A DNA stretch of 10,968 bases, taken from the NCBI GenBank assembly GCA_034411135.1, contig DAOUMN010000097.1, positions 1 to 10,968 on the forward strand, read 5' to 3'. This document shows positions 1 through 7,391 of this stretch, one piece after another. Numbering within the stretch: position 1 is the stretch's first letter; every line of letters starts with the position of its first letter. This stretch comes from Bellilinea sp034411135 (GTDB taxonomy: Bacteria; Chloroflexota; Anaerolineae; Anaerolineales; Anaerolineaceae). The translations under genes and the position numbers were made by a program. The notes beneath the pieces are model-generated. The model saw only the letters and a program-made list of their open reading frames with translations. It made no database searches and was not told the DNA's origin.

Positions 1-835
1 GGCTTGCATAACCCCGCGGCAAGGCATTCCCGGCAATCTCCAGCACGGCACGCGGAGAGAGATCGAAAAGCACAGCCCGCGCTGGCGGCAGTTCTTCCAG
101 TGCACGAACCATCCAGCCGGTTTGGATGCTGCCACCCAGGCTCACCAGGTGAGCAACCAGCGCCTCGCTCAACCGTTGGGTTCCACCGCGAACCAGCATC
201 CAGCCGCTGGTGTGTGCAGTTGCCAGAAGCGCCAGCCCAAAGGCAGAAGTCAGCGCCTGTTCAAGCGGCAGAATGGCATGGGCAGCCATGCCGGCAAGTA
301 ACGCCCGCGCCCGCGCCCCACGGAATGCCAGACGGGCAAGCCATTCGGCGGGCAGCAGCGCACGGCTGCCAAAGCGTAAATCCGCCACCAGATTGGGCAG
401 GGATAGACGAAGTGGACCGAACAGATCGGCTGTCACTGCCTGCCAGTCGCGCTTCAGCGAATCCGCCAGTCGCTGGTAAGCAGCAGCGTCTTCTCCAAGG
501 TTTGCAGCGGTCTTGGCAACCGAACGGTATACCACCAGCGGCGGCTCGCCATCCAGCGGGTGAGCCAGCACGGCGGGAGAATGCACCCACTGCACACTGT
601 AACGAGATAGCGGAAGCGAGTTAAAAAAGGGAGAAGCTGCCGCCAGCGGGACAAGCGCCGCACACATATCGTGGCGAAAACCCGGCAGAGTAAGTTCCAG
701 TGTGCGAGTGCCACCACCGGGCTGCTCATGCGCCTCGATCACCAGCATCTTCCAACCCGCCTGCGCCAGCGTTATAGCAGCTGCCAGCCCGTTGGGTCCC
801 GAGCCAACGACAACAGCATCCCACGGCGGGTTCAT
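1..835 (-). CDS. FAD-dependent oxidoreductase, PYROXD2/COG1233-like (3' end missing)
   Basis: The minus frame is open from ATG 835 to the left edge, giving 278 codons, so the C-terminal part lies outside the window. Residues 8-16 form the first beta strand and dinucleotide-binding loop (VVVGSGPNG). A glutamate at about residue 34 closes the Rossmann unit, and GGGTRT (40-45) is the second FAD-contact motif. This layout, followed by LPGFRHD and an SPFF segment, matches the phytoene-desaturase-like FAD oxidoreductases of the PYROXD2 group. Their substrates are mostly unknown, so no reaction is assigned. The start is 41 nt after the stop of the iron-sulfur gene on the same strand, so the two are probably cotranscribed. 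A modest purine-rich stretch (AGGCAGG) precedes the ATG. A carotenoid desaturase is possible but less likely, because no carotenoid genes are nearby. Confidence 0.85.
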   Translation of the reverse strand, partial: MNPPWDAVVVGSGPNGLAAAITLAQAGWKMLVIEAHEQPGGGTRTLELTLPGFRHDMCAALVPLAAASPFFNSLPLSRYSVQWVHSPAVLAHPLDGEPPLVVYRSVAKTAANLGEDAAAYQRLADSLKRDWQAVTADLFGPLRLSLPNLVADLRFGSRALLPAEWLARLAFRGARARALLAGMAAHAILPLEQALTSAFGLALLATAHTSGWMLVRGGTQRLSEALVAHLVSLGGSIQTGWMVRALEELPPARAVLFDLSPRAVLEIAGNALPRGYAS

Positions 836-876
836 CAACGCCTGCCTATCACCAACGCTGAATTAATCGGTGAATC

Positions 877-1530
877 TTAACCGGAAAAGCCCACCCGGCG
901 GTGGCTGCCGTCACAAAACGGTTTGCTGCCAGACTCGCCGCAGCGGCACAGGTAGGTTTCGGTGGTTCGTTCGGCTTCCCCACTGCCGCCATCGATGATT
1001 TCCAGTGGACCAATTACCTTAAGCGACTTGCCATCCTGCGGAATGACCACCACGGCGCCGCGCTCCAATTGTTCCGGCAGGCGGTCAGGCGAGAGCGAAA
1101 AACTGACCCCGGCGCGAAAGCCGCTTTGCAAGTGGGAATTATCACAGAAAGGCTTGATGCGTGACGCCCCGCAGCGGCACAATGCCACCCGCGTGGTCGC
1201 GTAGAGCAGGTCACCTTGCGGAGAGCGAATTTCGATCTGCCCGTGCAGATACAACGGACCGTCCTCGACCAGCGTGGCACGGTTGACCGGCGGGGGCGAT
1301 TCGTCTGCCCCGCCATCCTTGCGGATGTATTGCAATGCACCGGTGGGGCAGCGTTCGATAACCGCAGCGATCTGGTCCGGGCTGGCTTGTTCCGGCTGGA
1401 TCCACGGCCGGCGGGCAGTATTGAAGACCTGGGGCAAACCGCGCACGCATTCTTCGGCGTGAATACAACGTTGAACGTCGTAGGTCACGTCGATTCCTGG
1501 GCTGGTGTAGCGTTTTGGTTCAGTACTCAT
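877..1530 (-). CDS. YjdI-type 4Fe-4S domain fused to two CDGSH iron-sulfur motifs
   Basis: This is a 217-residue protein. Residues 17-68 match the divergent 4Fe-4S mono-cluster domain (Pfam Fer4_19, as in E. coli YjdI): Cys22, Cys28 followed by VRG, and Cys61 in a CPTGAL motif. Two CDGSH motifs with three Cys and one His follow. One is at 118-133, with Asn in place of the usual Gly (CDNSH), and a canonical one is at 195-210 (CDGSH). Each would be expected to hold a labile 2Fe-2S cluster, so the protein may carry three clusters and act in electron or cluster transfer in the cytosol; the role is inferred. The ATG at 1530 is chosen although the frame stays open upstream to 1800. It follows the stop of the preceding gene by one base (TAAGATG), has a GGAAGGGG stretch upstream, and begins exactly where family similarity begins. 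Confidence 0.9.
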   Translation of the reverse strand: MSTEPKRYTSPGIDVTYDVQRCIHAEECVRGLPQVFNTARRPWIQPEQASPDQIAAVIERCPTGALQYIRKDGGADESPPPVNRATLVEDGPLYLHGQIEIRSPQGDLLYATTRVALCRCGASRIKPFCDNSHLQSGFRAGVSFSLSPDRLPEQLERGAVVVIPQDGKSLKVIGPLEIIDGGSGEAERTTETYLCRCGESGSKPFCDGSHRRVGFSG

Positions 1531-1531
1531 C

Positions 1532-1825
1532 TTAGATTTCAACCCCTTCCGCAAGTAGATTGTGGTATTCGGGATGACGCTTGAGGTAACCCCGCACAAA
1601 GGGGCACAGCGGCACCACCGCCAATCCATTTTGGCGTGCGTATTCCAGCGCAGTTTTAGCCAATGTGCTGCCAATCCCCCTGCCTTCCAGCGCGGGTGGA
1701 ACTTCGGTATGGTCGAATATGATTTGCCCGGGCTCAAGCAGGTAGGCAACCAATGCAGTGTGCCCTTCAAGGTGCACTTCGAATTGTCCGGCTGTTGCAT
1801 TATTTTGTACTACAAATTTGTCCAT
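1532..1825 (-). CDS. small GNAT-like N-acetyltransferase (YjdJ / NATD1 type)
   Basis: This is a 97-residue protein that matches the short acetyltransferase family Pfam PF14542 (E. coli YjdJ, human NATD1). The signature runs HTEVPPALEGRGIG (about residues 39-52), which includes the acetyl-CoA-binding turn, then PLCPFV and a final RHPEY motif (about 70-86). These single-domain proteins are much shorter than ordinary GNAT enzymes, and their substrates are unknown. The ATG at 1825 has a very strong Shine-Dalgarno (AAGGAGG) seven bases upstream. It is the first gene of the run and is followed one base later by the YjdI/CDGSH gene. In E. coli yjdJ also lies next to yjdI, so the pairing is conserved and suggests linked function. 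Confidence 0.88.
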   Translation of the reverse strand: MDKFVVQNNATAGQFEVHLEGHTALVAYLLEPGQIIFDHTEVPPALEGRGIGSTLAKTALEYARQNGLAVVPLCPFVRGYLKRHPEYHNLLAEGVEI

Positions 1826-1844
1826 GCCTGCCTCCTTGAAAAAG

Positions 1845-1874
1845 ATTATATCCGCCTGTTGGCGCGGAAAGCAA
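1845..1874 (-). promoter_or_regulatory. sigma70-like promoter for the GNAT / iron-sulfur / FAD run
   Basis: On the minus strand there is a perfect -10 TATAAT (1850-1845) and a -35 TTGCTT (1874-1869) with an 18-bp spacer, about 20 bases upstream of the GNAT start codon. The spacer is filled by an inverted repeat, TCCGC-N8-GCGGA (1851-1868). Inference from sequence alone. Confidence 0.55.
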
Positions 1875-2034
1875 GCGTATGTACCATATCCTCATTTTTA
1901 ACCTCTCCCTTCAAGGTTCGTTAAAAACCGATTAGAACAAACTCTATCGAGTCACCATGGCACAGTTTATTATCTGGTCAGGTGGACAGTGATCAACTAA
2001 TCCATTGGGGCAGAGAACAACCTGTCTCCAGCTG

Positions 2035-2070
2035 TATACTAAGTTTGATCAGATTGCCAGGAGAATCCTG
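2035..2070 (+). promoter_or_regulatory. possible -10 element and leader hairpin before the membrane protein gene
   Basis: TATACT at 2035-2040 is a fair -10, but I find no good -35 at 16-18 bp. It is followed by a small perfect hairpin, CAGGA-GAA-TCCTG (2058-2070). TGATCAA (1990-1996) and TTGATCA (2045-2051) form an inverted pair around the -10. Apart from this and the minus-strand promoter, the 281-base gap from 1826 to 2106 shows nothing I can name. Confidence 0.25.
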
Positions 2071-2106
2071 TCATCCTTCCTTAACAGCTTTCTTTAGGAG
2101 AGTTAC

Positions 2107-2964
2107 ATGAAATATCAAGCCATTCTGCGCTGGCTTATTCCACCAATCTTTCTGCTTGCCCTTTTAGCAGCCGGCTTTGGGTTGTTTGATCCAACAGCCG
2201 GTGAGGCATTTGCCTACACCAACCATCGCGGCGAAAATGTTCTGATTAATGGCAGAGGTTTGTATTTTTACGATTCGGTCAGTTCTGCCGCACAGATGCA
2301 AGGGAACGATCTGATTACGCTCGTTGTAGGACTACCCATGTTGATCTTCTCAACCTGGTGGGCGTTCCGCGGCTCCTTACGTGGGAGGCTATTGCTAACC
2401 GGAACGCTTGGATTTTTCCTATACACCTACATGTCCATGTCGACTTTGACCTCATTTAACCATTTTTTTCCGGTCTATGTAATCCTGTTCACACTCAGCC
2501 TGTATGGTTTTATATTGGCAATGATGTCATTTGAGGTGGCCTCTCTTCCTTCGCGCTTCTCTAAAAAATTGCCGCGCGGTTGGATCGCCGGATTATTATT
2601 CACTGTTGCGATTTTCCTGAGCATCGCCTGGCTGCAGCGAATCCTCACGCCAATTGTTCAGGGACAAGTGCCAGCACTTGAAAACACCACTACCCTTGTG
2701 ATTCAATTCATGGACCTGGCATTGATCGCCCCGGCTGCCATGTTGGGCGGCATTCTGCTATTGCGCCGCAACGCTTGGGGCTACTTGCTGGCATCGGTTT
2801 TACTAACCAAGGGGGTAACGATGGGATTGGGGGTAAGCGCAATGGGCATCAACATGGCACTGAAAGGTGTTCCAGATAGTCTCGGGATTTTGATCCCATT
2901 TCTTGCAATCACAGCCTCTAATCTGGTGATGGCAGTTATCCTCTTGAAAGGTGTGCAAGAATAA
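2107..2964 (+). CDS. uncharacterised multi-pass membrane protein
   Basis: This is a 285-residue protein with about eight hydrophobic segments, at roughly 8-27, 69-87, 95-113, 119-141, 158-176, 199-220, 223-247 and 258-281. The first is followed by a polar loop of about 40 residues containing GRGLYFYDS, then NDLITLVVGLP. From memory that loop-plus-helix pattern recurs in unnamed membrane proteins of Actinobacteria and Chloroflexota, but I know of no function. There are no obvious catalytic or metal-binding motifs. The start ATG 2107 is well supported by AGGAG six bases upstream. The next gene begins one base after this stop codon (TAACATG), so the two products are very likely made together. 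The gene is poorer in G+C than the flanking operons by eye. Confidence 0.82.
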   Translation: MKYQAILRWLIPPIFLLALLAAGFGLFDPTAGEAFAYTNHRGENVLINGRGLYFYDSVSSAAQMQGNDLITLVVGLPMLIFSTWWAFRGSLRGRLLLTGTLGFFLYTYMSMSTLTSFNHFFPVYVILFTLSLYGFILAMMSFEVASLPSRFSKKLPRGWIAGLLFTVAIFLSIAWLQRILTPIVQGQVPALENTTTLVIQFMDLALIAPAAMLGGILLLRRNAWGYLLASVLLTKGVTMGLGVSAMGINMALKGVPDSLGILIPFLAITASNLVMAVILLKGVQE

Positions 2965-2965
2965 C

Positions 2966-4591
2966 ATGAGAAACCGATCAAAAACCAATAAACTCAGCAG
3001 TAGCCGCCGGATTATCGAATTCCCTCGAGTCGCTCTACTTATACCATTCGTACTATTTTTGGCGGCAATCTGTTACACAGGTATTCAATCCATCCGGCTT
3101 AAATGGTGGGTTGCTTCGGATAGTGTGAGGTTACAGGAATTGACGCCTGACGAAAAAGCTGCAGACATGCGCTACCTGCTTGACCTGATCGGTCAGATTA
3201 GTCAGGTGGATGCCGTGTGGCAGGCAGCCGGTCTAGAAAACCCTCTCGACCAATCGGAAATCTGGATCGAACGCGCCCGGTTGACAGGCTCCAACAGTGA
3301 ATTTGCTGATTTGGTGCTTCAATTGCTAGTTCATGCCGGCCAGGGTGGTCATGCTTATTTGGCTTATGATCTCCAATTCAATCCCACGACCAGCCTGGTA
3401 GGTAATATTCCCCGGGATGCTTTTTATAAGATGCCTCTGTGGGGAAAAATCATTGCCGGTCTTGCCTGGAATGCTCACGCAAAACTAAATCCCATATATC
3501 AAGATGGTCAATACGTCCTCAAACAAGATTACACCCTGGAAGGAATTTTTCTTCCCGCTGGCTCGATTGTTGAAACCGTTAATGGCTTATCCACTGATGA
3601 ATTTATCCTACAACAACAGTATCGCGCCCATTTACGGTTCGATCCTGTACTCGAAAAGTTCTTCCTTTACCCTCTATTCATCATAGATCCTGGACCAAAT
3701 GCCTCCGGTTGGAATGTGGTTTTCCGCTTGCCAAATGGAAATCTCGTGTCCAGCCCGATTCCAAAACTTTCCGGCTATTTGCCACATCGTCCAGATGAAA
3801 GCAAGGCAGATAATACCCGCTGCCTACCTATCAATGATAGCGTTCTATATATTAAGATTCTCACTTTCTACGGTGAGCATGCTGCCAAGGATGCCAAAAC
3901 CCTGCAGCACTGTTTTGAAATGGGCAAATTCCAAAAAGTCATTTTCGATGTGCGCGGCAATAACGGCGGTGAAATATGGAGTTACATGGATAACATCATT
4001 GCTCCGCTTATCCATCAACCATTAACTTTTGACATGGTTTCGGCTGTTAAGACAACCTTTTTCAAGTGGTACGGATGGCGACTCTGGCTGTACCAGGTGA
4101 TGACCAGCAATGAACTTACCGATCCTCCCGCACATGTGGAACAGATAAAAAGGATCGAATATCCTCCCTACAACAATCAGGGTTGGCAAGTAGTTAAAGT
4201 AACCCGGACTATCCAACCTGCGGCTGAGTCATTCAATTTTAATGGGAGTGTGTACGTTTTAACCGACAACAATACCCTATCGGCTGGTGACAGTTTCGCT
4301 TCCGTGATGCAACGCACGAGCCTGGCAAAGATCATCGGGACAAACACTGTTGGTTGGGGTCAGGGTTACATGGCAAAAATGCCATACGCCCTGCCTAATA
4401 GCGGTTTGATCTTTTACCTGGATTCAGAATTGACACTCAACCAGGACGGCACGCTCAACAATTACAGGGGTGTACTGCCGGACGTAATCTTGAGCGTATC
4501 CGCCTATCCAACTCCGTATCCTTTTCCATTCAACCTTAACACAATTCAGGCAGATCCATGGGTGCAATGGGTTATTCAGGCTCAACCCTGA
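2966..4591 (+). CDS. membrane-anchored S41-type peptidase (tail-specific / C-terminal processing superfamily)
   Basis: This is a 541-residue protein. A basic N-terminus and one hydrophobic helix (about 22-43) predict a signal anchor with the rest outside the cytoplasmic membrane. The C-terminal third shows S41 features: the DVRGNNGG strand-loop at 328-335, then VYVLTDNNTLSAGDSFA with a candidate nucleophile Ser439, then a G-rich loop TVGWGQG (461-467). In CtpA/Prc proteases a lysine lies 25 residues after the serine in an (S/T)xGKG motif; here the matching position is Trp464. If active, the protein would need another base, such as the histidine used by tricorn-type members, or it may be inactive. 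I see no clear PDZ domain. The chosen ATG is one base after the upstream stop; a GTG at 2951 in the same frame is possible. Substrate unknown; the membrane protein upstream is the obvious partner to consider. Confidence 0.8.
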   Translation: MRNRSKTNKLSSSRRIIEFPRVALLIPFVLFLAAICYTGIQSIRLKWWVASDSVRLQELTPDEKAADMRYLLDLIGQISQVDAVWQAAGLENPLDQSEIWIERARLTGSNSEFADLVLQLLVHAGQGGHAYLAYDLQFNPTTSLVGNIPRDAFYKMPLWGKIIAGLAWNAHAKLNPIYQDGQYVLKQDYTLEGIFLPAGSIVETVNGLSTDEFILQQQYRAHLRFDPVLEKFFLYPLFIIDPGPNASGWNVVFRLPNGNLVSSPIPKLSGYLPHRPDESKADNTRCLPINDSVLYIKILTFYGEHAAKDAKTLQHCFEMGKFQKVIFDVRGNNGGEIWSYMDNIIAPLIHQPLTFDMVSAVKTTFFKWYGWRLWLYQVMTSNELTDPPAHVEQIKRIEYPPYNNQGWQVVKVTRTIQPAAESFNFNGSVYVLTDNNTLSAGDSFASVMQRTSLAKIIGTNTVGWGQGYMAKMPYALPNSGLIFYLDSELTLNQDGTLNNYRGVLPDVILSVSAYPTPYPFPFNLNTIQADPWVQWVIQAQP

Positions 4592-4598
4592 GTGTTAA

Positions 4599-4635
4599 AA
4601 CAGGACACCGCCCCTTTCGGGGTGGTGAACCTGTT
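4599..4635. terminator. bidirectional hairpin terminator between the S41 gene and tRNA-Cys
   Basis: An outer stem AACAGG/CCTGTT (4599-4604 with 4630-4635) and an inner nine-pair stem (4606-4614 with 4619-4627, one G-T pair) close a TTTC loop. It starts eight bases after the S41 stop codon. Read on the minus strand, the hairpin is followed by TTTT, so it fits tRNA-Cys best. On the plus strand the trailing T-run is weak. Confidence 0.7.
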
Positions 4636-4646
4636 GATAATTCTTG

Positions 4647-4717
4647 AGGCGACGACGGGATTTGAACCCGTGATCAGGGTTTTGCAGACCCTTGCCTTGC
4701 CACTTGGCCACGTCGCC
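4647..4717 (-). tRNA. tRNA-Cys (anticodon GCA)
   Basis: A full cloverleaf can be folded on the minus strand. The seven-pair acceptor stem is GGCGACG/CGTCGCC. The D arm is present. The anticodon stem AGGGT/ACCCT carries loop CTGCAAA with anticodon GCA, and the T arm ACGGG-TTCAAAT-CCCGT is complete. The discriminator base is U, as expected for cysteine. The length of 71 nt without CCA equals the usual bacterial tRNA-Cys; the 3' CCA is not encoded. It lies 51 bases after the prpD stop codon on the same strand and has its own promoter. Confidence 0.97.
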
Positions 4718-4731
4718 TGAATACGGAATGG

Positions 4732-4760
4732 ATTTTAACCAACAACACCGTAATGGTCAA
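4732..4760 (-). promoter_or_regulatory. promoter of tRNA-Cys
   Basis: On the minus strand there is TTGACC (4760-4755), a 17-bp spacer, and TAAAAT (4737-4732). Initiation would fall about 7-8 bases before the mature 5' end at 4717. The -35 begins eight bases past the prpD stop codon, so the promoter fits entirely in the gap. Confidence 0.72.
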
Positions 4761-4768
4761 GCCAAACC

Positions 4769-6232
4769 TTAAATAACGAACAAATCCACGAATTCATCCA
4801 CCGGCATGGCATCCAGTTGCTCGGCGTCCAGGCAGACCGTCAGAATGCGTTCCGCCTGCTTGGGGGCAAACTGGCGCGCCAGGTTAGTCTTGAACTTCTC
4901 CACCAAATGCGGAATGCTTTCCGCCCGGCGGCGGCGATGACCGAGCGGGTACTCAACCAGCACCTGGGCAGTTGAACTACCATCGCGGAAGAAGACCTGC
5001 ACCGCATTCGCAATCGAGCGCTTGTCCGGGTCAAGGTAATCGCGGCTGAACTGCGAGTTTTCAACCACTTCCATTTTCTCGCGCAGCGCATCGATACGCA
5101 CATCCGAAGCAAGATCATCCTCGTAGTAGCGCGCGGTCAGCTCGCCAAAGATCAGCCCAACCGCGGTCATATACTGGATGCAGTGATCGCGGTCAGCCGG
5201 GTTGTGCAGCGGTCCGCGCTTGTCAATAATGCGGATGGCGGATTCGTGGGTGGTGATGACGACTTTTTCAATCTCGTCCAGGCGCGAACTGACCTGCGGG
5301 TGCAGTTGGAAGGCTGCCTCAACCGCCGTCTGGGCGTGGAACTCCGCCGGAAAGGACACCTTGAAAAGGACGTTTTCCATCACATAAGAACCAAATGGAC
5401 GCGAAAAGCGGAACGGCTGACCGCGAAAAAGTGCGTCGTAAAAGCCCCACGTTTTCGCCGTCAGCGCAGAGGGGTAGCCCATCTCGCCTTTGATCGCCAT
5501 CAACGCCAGACGCACACCGCGACTGGTTGCATCGCCAGCCGCCCAGGATTTGCGCGAGCCGGTGTTGGGCGCGTGGCGGTAGGTGCGCAGCGCCTGCCCG
5601 TCAATGAACGCATTGGATAAAGCGTTGATGACCTCATCCTTTGTACCGCCTAGCATGGCGGTGACCACAGCAGTAGTGGCAACCTTGACCAGAATGACGT
5701 GATCCAAACCCACCCGGTTGAAGCTATTCTCCAGCGCGGTCACACCCTGGATCTCGTGGGCTTTGATCATCGCGGTCAGCACATCGCGCATGGTCAGCGG
5801 CGGCTTGCCCCGCGCCACCGCAGAGCGCGAGAGCCAGTCCGCCACCGCCAGGATGCCGCCCAGGTTATCCGAAGGATGCCCCCACTCCGCCGCCAGCCAG
5901 GTATCATTGAAGTCCAGCCAGCGGATGATCGTGCCAATGTTGAAGGCAGCGCTAACGGGGTCAAGCACATAGGAAGTGCCCGGCACGCGCGCACCGTTGG
6001 GCACAATCGTGCCTGGCACCAGCGGTCCGAGCAATTTGGTGCAAGCAGGGTAGGCGAGTGCCTCCAGCCCGCAACCGAGCGTATCCATCAGGCACAACCG
6101 GGCGGTCTGATATGCCTCGGTGCTAGCGATTGGCGTGTTGAGGGCGTATTCCGCCATGTCCACCAACACCTGATCGGGCTGGGGACGAATATTGCTTTGC
6201 CTCGCAATTCCGCGGGATTGCCCGGCGCTCAT
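4769..6232 (-). CDS. prpD: 2-methylcitrate dehydratase PrpD
   Basis: This 487-residue MmgE/PrpD-family protein is close to the 483 residues of E. coli PrpD. It catalyses dehydration of 2-methylcitrate to 2-methyl-cis-aconitate in cytosolic propionate catabolism. Stretches near-identical to E. coli PrpD as I remember it include DTLGCGLEALAYPAC, WLDFNDTWLAAEWGHPSDN, SFNRVGLDH, TYRHAPNTGSRKSWAAGDAT and NPADRDHCIQYM, plus the C-terminal end. This long collinear match makes PrpD itself, not a distant MmgE paralogue, the best call. The frame is open upstream to 6367, but the ATG at 6232 comes one base after the prpC stop (TAAAATG) and starts family similarity. The Shine-Dalgarno is weak, so translation is probably coupled to prpC. 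It is the third gene of prpBCD, with no hairpin terminator before tRNA-Cys. Confidence 0.95.
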   Translation of the reverse strand: MSAGQSRGIARQSNIRPQPDQVLVDMAEYALNTPIASTEAYQTARLCLMDTLGCGLEALAYPACTKLLGPLVPGTIVPNGARVPGTSYVLDPVSAAFNIGTIIRWLDFNDTWLAAEWGHPSDNLGGILAVADWLSRSAVARGKPPLTMRDVLTAMIKAHEIQGVTALENSFNRVGLDHVILVKVATTAVVTAMLGGTKDEVINALSNAFIDGQALRTYRHAPNTGSRKSWAAGDATSRGVRLALMAIKGEMGYPSALTAKTWGFYDALFRGQPFRFSRPFGSYVMENVLFKVSFPAEFHAQTAVEAAFQLHPQVSSRLDEIEKVVITTHESAIRIIDKRGPLHNPADRDHCIQYMTAVGLIFGELTARYYEDDLASDVRIDALREKMEVVENSQFSRDYLDPDKRSIANAVQVFFRDGSSTAQVLVEYPLGHRRRRAESIPHLVEKFKTNLARQFAPKQAERILTVCLDAEQLDAMPVDEFVDLFVI

Positions 6233-6233
6233 T

Positions 6234-7391
6234 TTAATGGCGCTTCTCGAGCCGTACGAAATCGCGCGGCTCAGGTCCGATGTAATTGGCAGACGGACGG
6301 ATGATCTTGCCATCCAGACGCTGCTCGATGATATGCGCTGCCCAACCGGCGGTGCGTGCCATGACAAACAACGGGGTAAACATGGCGGTGGGAATGCCCA
6401 TCATGTGGTAGGTTACCGCACTGTACCAGTCCAAATTGGGGAACATGCGTTTCTGCTCCCACATCACATCCTCAATCTTCTCAGCGATGTCGCACAACGT
6501 CTCGTCGCCAAAGTCTTTGCACAGCGAGCACGATAAGCCTTTGAGAATCTTGGCACGCGGGTCGGAGATGGTATACACGGGGTGGCCAAAACCCAGAATG
6601 ATACCCTTGTTATCCAGAATGCGGCGCACGTCTTCGGCGGCTTCTTCGGGTGATTTATAGCGCTCGATCACTTCCATAGCGCCTTCGTTGGCACCGCCGT
6701 GTTTGAAGCCCTTCAACGCACCAATCGCGCCGGTGATGGCAGAATACATGTCCGTGCCGGTGCCAGTGATCACCCGGCTGGTGAAAGTCGATGCGTTGAA
6801 CTCGTGCTCCGCGTAGAGAATGAAGGTGATATCCAGGGCGCGCTCATGCAGTTCGCTGGGTTTGTGACCATGCAGCAGGTGCAAGAAGTGCCCGGCAATC
6901 GAATCATCATCGGTTTCGACTTCGATCCGGCGTCCGTGATGGGTATATTGATACCAATAAATCAACATGGAAGGGAAAATCGCCAGCAGGCGGTCGGCGA
7001 TGTGGCGCGCTCCTTCGATGTTATGATCGTCGCGTTCGGGCAGCACCGAGCCGAGCATCGAGCAACCAGTGCGCAGTACGTCCATCGGATGCGCTGCGGC
7101 AGGAATTTGCTCCAGCGCCGCTTTAACCGGAGCCGGTAAACCACGCAGGTTCTTCAACTTACGACGATAGCGGTCCAGCTCGTTCGCTACCGGCAACTCA
7201 CCGTGAACCAGCAGATAGGCGACTTCTTCAAAAGTAGCATACTCCGCCAGATCGTTGATGTCGTACCCGCGGTAGCGCAAGTCGTGACCCAGCGTACCCA
7301 CCGTGCAAATGGCAGTGTTCCCGGCGGGAACTCCGGAAAGGGCAACCGATTTTTTCCTGGTATCTTTCTTTTCCATCACCTGTTCGCTCAT
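6234..7391 (-). CDS. prpC: 2-methylcitrate synthase PrpC
   Basis: This 385-residue protein of the citrate synthase fold condenses propionyl-CoA with oxaloacetate to give 2-methylcitrate and CoA. The catalytic triad is intact: His231 in FKHGGANE, His270 in GFGHPVY and Asp321 in FPNLDWYS. Methylcitrate-synthase features are the N-terminal KKSVALSGVPAGNTA, ETDDDSIAGHFLHLLHG and the RPSANYIGP motif near the end (365-373), which separate it from housekeeping citrate synthase. The start ATG at 7391 overlaps the prpB stop by four bases (ATGA) and has AAAGGAGAGG upstream, indicating translational coupling. Position between prpB and prpD confirms the role. Such enzymes often keep some citrate synthase activity; that is family knowledge, not visible here. 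Confidence 0.96.
   Translation of the reverse strand: MSEQVMEKKDTRKKSVALSGVPAGNTAICTVGTLGHDLRYRGYDINDLAEYATFEEVAYLLVHGELPVANELDRYRRKLKNLRGLPAPVKAALEQIPAAAHPMDVLRTGCSMLGSVLPERDDHNIEGARHIADRLLAIFPSMLIYWYQYTHHGRRIEVETDDDSIAGHFLHLLHGHKPSELHERALDITFILYAEHEFNASTFTSRVITGTGTDMYSAITGAIGALKGFKHGGANEGAMEVIERYKSPEEAAEDVRRILDNKGIILGFGHPVYTISDPRAKILKGLSCSLCKDFGDETLCDIAEKIEDVMWEQKRMFPNLDWYSAVTYHMMGIPTAMFTPLFVMARTAGWAAHIIEQRLDGKIIRPSANYIGPEPRDFVRLEKRH

Noticed and set aside
118..133. Asn for Gly in the first CDGSH motif of the iron-sulfur protein as a sign of a dead cluster site (residue numbers)
   Set aside because: All three Cys and the His ligands are present, and CDNSH is, from memory, a common variant in tandem CDGSH proteins.
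4..624. 206-codon open frame on the plus strand
   Set aside because: It lies opposite the FAD oxidoreductase, whose minus frame has clear Rossmann motifs. The plus translation is low-complexity and has no recognisable domain.
877..1800. Longer 307-codon form of the iron-sulfur protein
   Set aside because: The extra 90 codons overlap almost the whole GNAT gene in another frame, and similarity to YjdI starts only near the ATG at 1530.
4647..4717. tRNA-Cys 3' end as an attachment site of an integrated element
   Set aside because: I looked for a repeat of the tRNA 3' segment around 1826-2106 and elsewhere and saw none. There is no integrase gene.
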